Shown piece after piece: positions 45,782-55,849 of a DNA stretch of 64,000 bases (within the stretch, counting starts at the first letter, position 1; the number at the start of each line of letters is the position of its first letter). The position numbers and the translations under genes are program-made. Below the pieces are notes generated by a model. The model worked only from the letters and a program-made list of their open reading frames with translations, made no database searches and was not told the DNA's origin. Origin of the DNA: Basidiobolus meristosporus CBS 931.73 (lineage: Eukaryota; Basidiobolomycota; Basidiobolomycetes; Basidiobolales; Basidiobolaceae); assembly GCA_002104905.1 (NCBI GenBank), contig MCFE01000128.1:1-64000 (forward strand). Reading direction: 5' to 3'.

Positions 45782-46009
45782 CTCTATGAGAAATGATCTG
45801 GTCCCACAGGTGGATCTGATCAGAATTTACTGCAAGGACCCCTCAATGAGGCCATAACAATGCTGGCAGCTTTAAATTCCTAGCCTTAAGCCTATGTTTA
45901 TTTGACAGGGCCTAACTGGCTAAGACATCTAGTAACCATATATAGTAGGAAGCTTGAAGGTGTTTTGACTACCTGATGCAGATCCCCATTGGCTTTATTA
46001 CAGCAGTAT
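45782..46009. repeat. terminal fragment of Tnp2-type DNA transposon
   Basis: Starting with CTCTATGAGAAATGATCTGG this segment matches, with gaps, the sequence at 47196-47300 and the reverse complement of 60600-60697 (shared GTGGATC and TGCTGGCAGCTT blocks). It is therefore a left-hand element end, cut off by the LTR-like sequence that begins at 46010. Confidence 0.6.
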
Positions 46010-46573
46010 GTGTTGTAAGAGTTCTGGAGATATTGGAAATAATTGGGGGGGGGAGCAAGTAGATTGTGTGGTTTTCAATTAAAAACTTACTAAGTGTATA
46101 AGTGGTACTTATACTTTTACATGGTCTTGCCAGAACATACATGTAGAATTAATTAGGAAGGTTCCAAGGGCATGTGCGCAGAGTTTGGGGCTATTTGGAC
46201 AATGTATCAGAATTCCATGTTTTGGGTGTTGCAGAAATTTGTGATTCCACCTAAATACTCACCTAACTTTGTCACTTAGATCATCACCTATGCATCTTAG
46301 AGAACACTGCCCAAGTTCCTTGTTGGGATTTACTTGGAATATTTCCACCAAAACATTAGGTACCCAGCACATGAACATTCTCAGTGTTGTCCAAACAGTC
46401 CCAAACTTTGCCCACATGCTCTTATGACCTTACTAGACATATGCTACATGTTTGTTTTACCAATGCCAGGTAATGGTATAAATACTACTCTTACATTTGA
46501 TACATCATCAAGTGGAAACCACAAAATCTACTTGTTCTCCCAATCACTCCCAATATCTCCAAACTCTTAAAAC
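46010..46573 (+). repeat. probable copia-type LTR
   Basis: It starts TGTTGTAAGAGTTCTGGAG and ends CTCCAAACTCTTAAAACA, so about 25 bp at the two ends are imperfect inverted copies, beginning TG and ending CA. It stands directly upstream of a copia gag frame at 46579. A second LTR is not seen, so an alternative is a small inverted-repeat element. Confidence 0.5.
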
Positions 46574-46578
46574 AGGCT

Positions 46579-47195
46579 ATGAGTCCCAAGCTGTTGCACT
46601 CCACAATGTCCACCACTGCTATTACTGGAACTCTTCCCTCTGCTGAAAAGTTGGATGGATCTAACTTCCAAGTCTGGAAGGTGAAGATGAAGATGCTGCC
46701 ACAGGAAAGAGGCCTTTGGGATATTGTTCTGGGAGAAGAGTGCCCTCCAAAAAACAAAGGAGAGGAAGCCTTAGAGTACAAGAAAAAAGAACCAAGTGCC
46801 ATAAGCTGAATTTGCCTTAATGTTAGAGACAAGTTGCTAATTCAATGCTCAAGAGCAAAAACAGCAAAAAATACCTTGAAGGCATCAGCAGACACATACC
46901 AGTAATGTTCAGCTGCTAAGAAGATGTATTTTAAACAAAAATTTTTACCACAAAGATGCTACCAAGAGAAGAAATAAAATATCTAATGAACATAAATACC
47001 CTGTTGGTTGATGAGAAGGATCCGTGGGTGTACCAACCACTGATGATGATGTGATGGTTACTACCCTGAATAGCCTGACAGACATGTTTCAGGGTCTTGT
47101 ATCAGTCCTAGAGTCAAGAACTGAAGATTTGGCCTTCAATTATGTATATGGAAGACTCCCAGATCAAGAATCAAGAAATCAAGTGCCAATAAGCA
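46579..47195 (+). pseudogene. Ty1/copia gag remnant
   Basis: The first frame (46579-46809) contains EKLDGSNFQVWKVKMKML and RGLWDIVLGEECPP, the UBN2-type copia gag core. Downstream the other frames keep pieces such as LNSLTDMFQGLVSVLESR and YVYGRLPDQ. Stops and shifts break it, and it ends at the terminus of the next element. Confidence 0.7.
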
Positions 47196-47656
47196 CCATG
47201 TAAATAAACTGGTCCCACATGTGGATCTAATCCAGATCAGCTGTCAGGATCCTGCAATGAGTCTGTCACAATGCTGGCAGCTTGGAATTATTGACCCTAC
47301 ATACTACCATACAATGAGATTGTGAAGGTATTTTGCTGATTTTACTGCCAAATAAGCTTAAAAACTTGTCAGTGTTTGAGTGGTCTTTTGTCCAGAATTG
47401 CATGGCAATCTAATGATCTTGATGTGCTCTACATATATTTGAGTAGACCCAGCTGGCCAATACATTCAATTGTCTCATATGGCAAGATACTTGATGGTTT
47501 TCTGACGGCCTTGTTGCAAACTTATGCCAGTATTAGAACAGTAGTACAGCAGCCTACAGCTAGTTTGTATAATGCTACCATACCAATTTACCTATTGGCA
47601 TTTTCTTTTTCTACCTCCCCTTCCATTGTTCATTTCACCACTATGGAATCACCCCT
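47196..47656 (-). mobile_element. Tnp2-type DNA transposon copy A, left part (inverted, split by chromovirus)
   Basis: Begins with degenerate terminal sequence CCATGTAAATAAACTGG and continues as an inverted, gapped match of the 3' part of the copy at 60150-60697 (for example TTTACC...TACCTCCCC before the insertion). It is interrupted at 47657 by the LTR retrotransposon and resumes at 53577. Confidence 0.65.
47652..47656 (+). other. target site duplication CCCCT (left)
   Basis: CCCCT directly precedes the 5' LTR and is repeated directly after the 3' LTR at 53577-53581. Five base pairs is the usual Ty3/gypsy duplication. Confidence 0.9.
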
Positions 47657-48353
47657 TGTTGTGCATCAACATTTAAAACTTAGCCAATTTTACTCCGTTT
47701 GAAAATCTAGTACCCTAACTGATTTTCCCTAACCCAAACATAACAAATCCCAGTTACAGTTTATTTTATCCCACCTCAGAATCTATTTTTAGCTATCACA
47801 CCTGATCTATTTTCAAATGGTCATTACGTTATCAACCTATCTGCCAAGCCTTCCCAGGTGATTAGTCATCTGAGATCTATCCAACCACTGTGCAGTTGCC
47901 AAGACATCAGTTGATTGATGATGTAATTTTCATTTATCTTATGCACCTATGAACACCCAAATTGATTTCAATCAATCCAGTCCCTTGGCGCTGACTAATT
48001 CAACTTGATCAGAAAAGTATAAATAAAGTTTACTGAACCGTTTGGTTTAGTGTGTGTCTCAACGAAATTAAGATTCTGTCTCAGCAAAAATAAGAATCCA
48101 ACAATTCCGTTCTAGTTTCTATCCAAGCCTAGTATATCTAGCACTCCAAAGAACACCAAGCCTAGCCTGCCTAGCAAACAAATATCATTGCCTTTATAGC
48201 CAACCCAGCTATATCCAAGACCAATATTAGATCAGAATCTTTCTGCTAATATTTCCGCCACTCTCTGACAATTCTAAGATTCTGCACTTAATTGTCCCTT
48301 TGGTTCAGTTAAACCATTCAAGAGTTTTATTACACTTTCTCTTGGATACAACA
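47657..48353 (+). repeat. 5' LTR of chromovirus
   Basis: 697 bp beginning TGTTGTGCATC and ending GGATACAACA, with a TATA box at 48018-48027. Transcription probably starts about 30-40 bp beyond it. Confidence 0.93.
48018..48027 (+). promoter_or_regulatory. TATA box of the LTR promoter
   Basis: TATAAATAAA in the U3 part of the LTR, present identically in the 3' LTR. Confidence 0.7.
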
Positions 48354-48357
48354 TTTT

Positions 48358-48366
48358 TTTCGTTGA
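48358..48366 (+). other. probable self-priming primer binding site
   Basis: TTTCGTTGA, four bases after the LTR, is the exact reverse complement of TCAACGAAA at 48059-48067, close to the expected RNA 5' end. No TGG-starting tRNA 3'-end complement is seen here. Confidence 0.55.
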
Positions 48367-48393
48367 ATTCCATTACATTCAGCCAATTAGAAG

Positions 48394-51300
48394 ATGTCCT
48401 CAGCAGCAAGCAATCCAAACCTTTCCATGCTGGAAGAAGCCAGAAGAAATCAGGAAGAACTTACTGAACAGCTTGAAAACATCATGCTTGAAAGAAATAC
48501 CATGATGATTGAGCACTCAAAGCTTGCCAAAACAAGATCTGATAATCACCGTAGAGATGAACTCCTTGAAGTTATATCCGGTTACCAAGATGAAATTGGA
48601 ATAATTAAGGAAGCACTGGAGAATATTGCCATAGTAATTGACAGCATTGAAAATCCACCAAGCCTTGCTCTGCATCAGCCACCAAGAAGTCATGCCTTTG
48701 AATCCTCCAGATCTACATCTCCTTCTAGACCTGCCCCAGTGGTTGTCCCAAGATCCTTGCCTGTTTATGCTGAAGGCACCAATGCCATCAAGAATCCAAC
48801 TGAGTTTCTTTACAAGTTTAGTCACGTCTTAGCTGCACACCAGCTAGACCCTGACACCAACTGGGCTAGACTTCTGCCTCTCTGTCTCACAATGCAAGAT
48901 GCTGACTGGGTTGAAGTGAACATTCCTTCCAATAGTACGTGGAAAATTGCCCAAAACCTCTTTTGCAGCCATTTTGAAGATCCTCTCAAGAAAGCACATC
49001 TGAACTCTGACTTATGGAAAACTAAAATGCAAAAAGGTGAATCTGTGCAACACTTCTGTGATAGATTCCAAAGACAAATGAGATTAGCTGGAGTTAGTGA
49101 TGATAATCCATCGCTTACTGCTCATTTTCTTTCAAACTTTTCACACCAGCTACAGAGCAATATTGCTATTGTCAAAGCATGCAACCCTGCACGTACCTAT
49201 GACCAGATCTCAGAGATATGTACACTGGCAATCACCTTGACTGCAGCTGTTAGCCAGACTTCAGGCAGCTCAACCCAATACCCCACAACAGCCGGAAAAG
49301 AGACCAGTCATGTGACCAAGAAGCAGTCAACCGCTACTAAGCACTGTGAGCTTCATGGAAAATGCTATCATTCTACCAGTGAATGCAAAGGCATCACCAA
49401 GCAGTCAAACAAGTCAGGAAACACCGCAGAAAAGCAGCAAAACACCAAAACTGATAATCCATATGCTGATGACAAGTGCTTTAAATGTGGAAATAGGGGA
49501 CATAGATCACCTGCCTGTCCTGAGAAGAACTCCACACCATCAGCCAAAATTACCCAGATCCTTGATGATCATTCAGCCAATGATACAATGGGGTATGAAG
49601 AAGCATATGAAGAACTTACAGTTCAAGATTATCACAACCTCTTTGAGTTTCCGGCTAAAATTGCAACTGTCCAAGAAAAGAAGCAACCAATCTCACAGCT
49701 CAAAGCCATAGAAGTGCCACTCACCCTCAATGGCCAATCATACGTAGCACTACTGGATACTGGATCATCCAACTCTATTGTATCACCCAATGTAGTCAGA
49801 GAACTCAATTTGGAGATAGAAAAATGACCAGGAAAAATCATTCTTGCAGCTAAGGATCTCTCAGCCCCAAGAATTGGCATTACCAACCCAATCAACATAC
49901 ATTGTGGCTCAGTAACCATAATCCATCAGATGGAAGTGATTGACATACCAGATGGACCTCAGGTAGTCATTGGTCTGGACACCTTCACCAAACTCGGCTT
50001 TCACATAGGCGGACTACCGGTTTCCTATCCAGGAATCACTAAATCTCAGCCACTCATAATGGATCAAATCCCAGAGATTATCTCATCCCAACCGGAAGAA
50101 GAAGAGTTAACCCCAACTTTTCAAGAATATTCTCAATCAGTCAAATTAGATATTCAGCCGGCCATAGAGAGAAATCAGGCCATTCCAAGGAACAGCTTCT
50201 GCACCATCCCAGAGTCCATTGTTACACTAGAGACCCCACCTGGTGAGTCAACATGGAGGAGGCAATACCCAATTCCGCATTCATGTCAACACTTAGTTGA
50301 TGAGATAGTCCAAAAATGGGCTGACAATGGGATTATCACTCAAGCCCCTGTCAACACAACATTCAACAGCCCTTTGACGCTTGCACCAAAGAAAGATGCT
50401 GATGGAAATCTAACCCTGAAGAGACCCTGTTTGGACCCCAGACCTCTGAACAAGCTTCTCCAAGATGACAAGTTTCCAATTCCAAGAATCCAAGATATCT
50501 TTTCCGCACTATCAGGAGCAAAAGTATTCTCCAAGTTGGACTTGAAGGATGCATATCACCGATTCCAGATCCATCCTGATCATCAGCATAAGACTGCCTT
50601 TACTTGGAATAATATGCAATGGATGTTTCAGGGAGCTCCCTTTGGCCTAAAGACACTTACCAGCAAGTTTCAGAGAGTCATGACTATAATACTCAAGAAT
50701 GCACCATACGCATTTGGTATTTGTTGATGATGTCATCATATTCTCCACTAACCGTGATGATCATGCAACCCATGTCACTGATGTAATCAACAGACTGACA
50801 ACTGCTGGACTGATTCTCAATGCTGAAAAGTGCAGTTTTGCCCGCCTCAAAATCAATCTACTTGGATTTATAGTCACACCAGCTGGCCACCAATTAGATC
50901 CTTTCAAACTGGTCAATATCCCAGAATGGCCAAAACCCACTAGCGCCAAGCAACTTCAACATTATCTTGGAGTATTCAACTATTTCAGGGAACACATACC
51001 ACTCATGTCCTCATTGAGTGCCCCTTTAGATGCATTACGCCATAGCCCTGATCTCACCTCAGCCTGGAACAAGACTCATGACCAAGCCTTTGAGTCACTC
51101 TGCCAACTGCTTCCACAAGCACCCACCTTATCCTACCCAGACTTTACTAAGCCCTTTATTGTTGCTACGGATGCATCTAATGTTGGGTTAGGGGCAGTCC
51201 TCTATCAAGATGAAGACCAAAATCCGCCTCACTGGATCTCTTTCCAAGCCAGGTCCCTACAACCTGCTGAGAGAAACTACTCTGCTACCAAGAAGGAGCT

Positions 51301-52879
51301 ACTTGCCATAGTCTTTGCGTTGAAGAAGTTTCATCAGTATCTATGGGGTAATCCTTTTACCTTGTACACTGACCACCGAGCCCTTGTCTATATCCACACT
51401 CAGAAGACTCTGACTCCAATGCTTACCAACTGGCTTGATACTCTACTTGATTATGAATATACAGTTATTCATTGCCCAGGAATTCTCAACATCCTTCCTG
51501 ACCACCTGTCAAGACTTTTTCCAACTTCACCTTGGGAGGGACATGTGATTACTGATGTAATCAGTAAACTCTCTACAACTTCCAAAATAATTCCTCAACT
51601 GGATTCAGCAACTTGGAAAATCCCACCTGAAGAACAAAGGAAAACATTGATACAGAGGAGTCATTTACTTGGCCACTTTGGAGCTGACACACTTATGAAG
51701 AAGCTACACTCTGATGGATATCACTGGCCAAATATCAAAGTTGACTGCTTAGAATTTGTCAAGTCGTGCAGAGAATGTCAACTTTACAATATCAGCCGCC
51801 ATGGATTTCACCCTTTGAGCCCCATCCATGCAAGCCTTCCTATGGATCATATTGCAATTGATCTAGCTGGACCTTTCACCACTAGTGATGATGGTAATCA
51901 CTACCTCTTTGTAATTGTGGATGTCTGCACACGTTTTGTCTTCCTCAAAGCTATCCCAGACAAGTATGCTGCCACTATTGCACAAGAACTATTCAAGCTC
52001 TTCTGCCTTTTTGGATTCCCTAAGGTCATTCAATCGGATAATGGAACAGAATTTGTGAATCACGTGATCAAAGCCCTTTGCCAGAATAGCGCCATTGATC
52101 ACCGTCTGATCACTCCATATCATCCCAAAGCTAATGGACTGGCTGAAAGACATGTTCAGACCTCAGTGAACATCATCAGGAAATCTATCAAAGGTATCAA
52201 GAAGAATTGGGACAAGTACGTTCCAACTGTACAGTATGCTATCAACACCAAAATTGCCGCTCTACATGGATCAACACCATTTTCCTTGATGTTTGGAAGA
52301 AGATACAACCACTTTGGAGACTACCAGAATACAGAGTTAGCAAGTTTGAATACAGATAAGCTAAAGAACCGGCTTGAGTACCTTACCAACATTGTCTACC
52401 CTGCTATCAGTGCCAGAAGTAAGGCCTCTCAGCAAAAGATGACTTCAACGTATGCCTCAAGACACAGGAACAGCAGCTTCCCAGATGGGTCATATGTCAT
52501 GACACTAGATCCAATCCGGCAATCTAAGCTTGACCCCAAGTATGAAGGACCATTCAAGGTTGTCAGACGCACTACTGGAGGATCTTATGTACTTCAGGAT
52601 AACACTGGAGCACTGCTACCCAAAAACTTTCCACCTTCTTCACTCAAACTTATTTCTCAAGACCCAGTAACTTTGGAATCCTATGAAGTTGAAGCTATTG
52701 TGGACCATGATGGAGAAGAACCAAATTGCCTTTATTTAGTCAAGTGGAAAGGCTATGATGCCAAACACAACACCTGGGAACCTTACACCAACTTTGATGA
52801 TGTTGCCATTATTGATCAGTATTGGAGCCGCAGAGGAACCCAGAAGGTATCAAAAAACTCCTCTTCCGGAAGGAAGTGA
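48394..52879 (+). pseudogene. chromovirus gag-pol, interrupted by TGA and a frameshift
   Basis: The frame from ATG 48394 encodes a coiled-coil N-terminus, the capsid region, a CFKCGNRGHRSPAC zinc knuckle (near residue 362) and a protease with LLDTGSSNSIVSP. TGA at 49825-49827 stops it inside the protease; the same frame then reopens to 50727 with the first part of reverse transcriptase (DPRPLNKLL, FSKLDLKDAYHRFQI). At about 50716-50717 one extra G shifts the frame just before the catalytic FVDDV. The next frame (50699-52879) carries the rest of RT, RNase H (FQARSLQPAERNYSATKKEL), integrase (zinc HHCC, DDE core with QSDNGTEF) and a chromodomain (YLVKWKGYDAKHNTWEPY). The stop codon abuts the 3' LTR. 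Confidence 0.93.
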
Positions 52880-53576
52880 TGTTGTGCATCAACATTTAAA
52901 ACTTAGCCAATTTTACTCCGTTTGAAAATCTAGTACCCTAACTGATTTTCCCTAACCCAAACATAACAAATCCCAGTTACAGTTTATTTTATCCCACCTC
53001 AGAATCTATTTTTAGCTATCACACCTGATCTATTTTCAAATGGTCATTACGTTATCAACCTATCTGCCAAGCCTTCCCAGGTGATTAGTCATCTGAGATC
53101 TATCCAACCACTGTGCAGTTGCCAAGACATCAGTTGATTGATGATGTAATTTTCATTTATCTTATGCACCTATGAACACCCAAATTGATTTCAATCAATC
53201 CAGTCCCTTGGCGCTGACTAATTCAACTTGATCAGAAAAGTATAAATAAAGTTTACTGAACCTTTTGGTTTAGTGTGTGTCTCAACGAAATTAAGATTCT
53301 GTCTCAGCAAAAATAAGAATCCAACAATTCCGTTCTAGTTTCTATCCAAGCCTAGTATATCTAGCACTCCAAAGAACACCAAGCCTAGCCTGCCTAGCAA
53401 ACAAATATCATTGCCTTTATAGCCAACCCAGCTATATCCAAGACCAATATTAGATCAGAATCTTTCTGCTAATATTTCCGCCACTCTCTGACAATTCTAA
53501 GATTCTGCACTTAATTGTCCCTTTGGTTCAGTTAAACCATTCAAGAGTTTTATTACACTTTCTCTTGGATACAACA
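52880..53576 (+). repeat. 3' LTR of chromovirus
   Basis: 697 bp, identical in length to the 5' LTR and ending ACAACA, followed by the CCCCT target duplication. Confidence 0.93.
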
Positions 53577-54525
53577 CCCCTCTTTACTTGCTTACCCACT
53601 ACTACCTTGGATATTCCACATATAGTTTGAATCACAAAAACTATGGCCTTGGGCTTACTAACCTCTACATACACATATACCAGCTGCAAGACACACTCTT
53701 ATCACCTCAACTCTATGACTTTTAGTGTAATACTTGAAAAGTTGCCATATCCCTTGTATTGCTGCTAACATATACATCTTGCAAACACATGCTTGGCTGC
53801 CACCACTTTTGCATGAATACCTCCTGAATATCCGCAAATAACATCTTGGTATTTAGCCAATATATTCCTTCTCTCTGCTGGATTCTAGTCCCCATTACAG
53901 GTGCACTCAGGCTCTTATATGTGTGTATTCCATATTGAATGGTGTAAAAACTGGCTTGTGATCAAGAGAAACCCTGCATACTCTGGTAAAGCTATCCTAG
54001 TAAAAATGATTTGCTAGTTGTGCCCAACCCAACCTTGCATTACTTAACTCTTTACAAACACATTGGGGCTACTTAGCTTCATGGTACCAAAGGCAAAGGT
54101 GTCTCCACATGCACATCTCTCCTCAGTACTTTCCAACTCTTCCTGGTTGTCCTCCATATGCCAGCTCATCACATCCATGATAGACATGAAGGTAATATTC
54201 TTGATGAGATTGGGATGTGATAGTACCTGCAACTTGACTGAACTTCCTATCTCCCCTCACATCTGCTCCATAGGAAACTCCCAAAAGGTGTGGCCAGGTC
54301 CAATACTCTCCACACACAAAGCAAGATAGAGTAGAGAATGGATACAGTAGTGGCAGAGATATATGCATTCAGCTTTATGCTTGTAGTATAGCTGCCCAAA
54401 TCTTGTAGCAAACTTACTACATAACAGCTGTACGTGCATCAAGTTGGTATTGGTGATCTGCTTCAGGATAAATATTCCTACAATGTCAACATACAACACC
54501 CAATGCTTCCAATGTACTCTTGATA
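53577..54525 (-). pseudogene. Tnp2-type transposase remnant, copy A right part
   Basis: Inverted, diverged copy of 59250-60240. On the minus strand the protein pieces resemble the plus-strand frame near 59468-59725 (QEELE...CACGDTFAFGT against QEELENMEDKCAHGDTNAYS). Numerous stops. It is cut at 54526 by a transposon-end sequence and, on the other side, continues beyond the chromovirus at 47656. Confidence 0.65.
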
Positions 54526-55550
54526 CCATATGAAAAATTATTGTGATGATCCAATTGAAAGGCCATCACAGATTCTAAGTCCCATGACTAGGAGGTGTTG
54601 GTTCAATCAGGACACCATGCAAAGACCATCAAAAATAATTGCACCCCTGATATCACAAAAAGCTTAGTCAACATTTTTCATCAAAAAAATACAAAGGTGG
54701 CTCTTGATTGGTTCTCTGCCAATCTTTTCACTCTGTGAACCTAGACACTCTATCACCTCCTATATTTGTGTGCATTGATTGGCTATTGCCTCTTTCTCAC
54801 ACTCCTTACTACCTGACTCAACTGTTTCTCTTATTTTTCATGCATACAATTTGTTTTATTTCTGTTAAAACTTCAGCTGTACAGCAATTGCCAATTGTAT
54901 TGACCTAAACAAGTCCCTATACCCTACACTAACATTAAGCCCAACCCCATACTCAACAAGTAACTCTATTAAGATCCACCACTCAATAAGTATTCCTGCT
55001 GTAATGCTCTGTTTCCACAACTTTGGCAGGAACCCTCCCTATGAAAAATTATTGAGATGATCCCATCAAAAGGCTGTTGCAAAGTTAAAGTCCTGCAACT
55101 AAGAGGTACTGATCCTGTCAGGACACTGTCCAGAAACCATTGAAAAATAATCACACCCCAGATTTCACAAAAAACTTAGTCAAAATTTTTCATTACAACA
55201 ATATATAATTGGCTTTTGATTGGTTCCCTGCCAATTTTCTCACTTTCTGATCCCAGACACTCTATTGCCTCCTGCATTTGTGTCCATTAATTGGCTATTG
55301 CCTTTTTTTCACACTCCTTACTTCCTGACTCAACTGTTTCTCTTACTTTTCATGCGTACAAATTTATTTATTTCTGTTGAAGCTTCAGTTGCACCTCAAT
55401 TGCCAATTGTATTGACCTATATAAGTCCCTATACCCTACACTAACATTAAGCCCAACCCCACATTCAATAGGTAGCTCCATTAAAATCTAATACTTAATA
55501 AGTATTTCTGCTGTAATGCCCTGGTTCCACAGCTTTGGCAGGAACCTAAC
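54526..55550 (+). repeat. two tandem copies of a 505-bp unit
   Basis: Unit 1 (about 54526-55036) and unit 2 (55037-55550) align from CATATGAAAAATTATTG / CTATGAAAAATTATTG to the shared end CTTTGGCAGGAACC. Matching blocks include TTGGCTATTGCC and ACACTAACATTAAGCCC. Both start with the 17-bp terminal motif of the Tnp2 element. Confidence 0.8.
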
Positions 55551-55849
55551 AGCTTTATGCTACTGTTCATTCACTGGTTCCCACATGTCCTGGTCTGCAG
55601 CCAGCACTGCAAGGTCAAGCACCTCATCTGCCAGTCTTTGCAATAAATCCTTGCAATATTCCAGTGCTTTTCTTGAGCACTGCTCTTGAAGAAGTGCTTA
55701 AACCTCTTGGCATGCCTATTAATGTTCCAGAATTCCACCAATGGCATTGTAATAACTTTTAAGCTCTTGATGTTGTAGCCTTGTCTGTCTGTGGGATCTC
55801 CACTCTGTCAACAATGGAGGATGTGGAGGCTGTGGTAGACAAATTCCCT

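Larger units (their letters stand above)
47657..53576 (+). mobile_element. Ty3/gypsy chromovirus, about 5.9 kb, near-intact but with two coding lesions
   Basis: Complete structure: two 697-bp LTRs bounded by TGTTG...CAACA, a short primer binding site, a gag frame with zinc knuckle, protease, reverse transcriptase, RNase H, integrase and a C-terminal chromodomain, and a purine-rich GGAAGGAAG tract directly before the 3' LTR. By eye the LTRs differ at one base (G at about 48041 against T at 53264), so insertion is recent. It is flanked by the CCCCT duplication and lies inside an older DNA transposon. The coding part is broken by an in-frame TGA and a one-base insertion. Confidence 0.93.

Noticed and set aside
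49825-49827. TGA as selenocysteine codon
   Set aside because: No SECIS-like context, and a Ty3/gypsy protease is not expected to use selenocysteine; a nonsense change or readthrough is simpler.
54560-54625. tRNA-like B-box (GGTTCAATC) suggesting a SINE in the 505-bp unit
   Set aside because: No matching A-box at the proper spacing, and the second unit does not conserve the motif.
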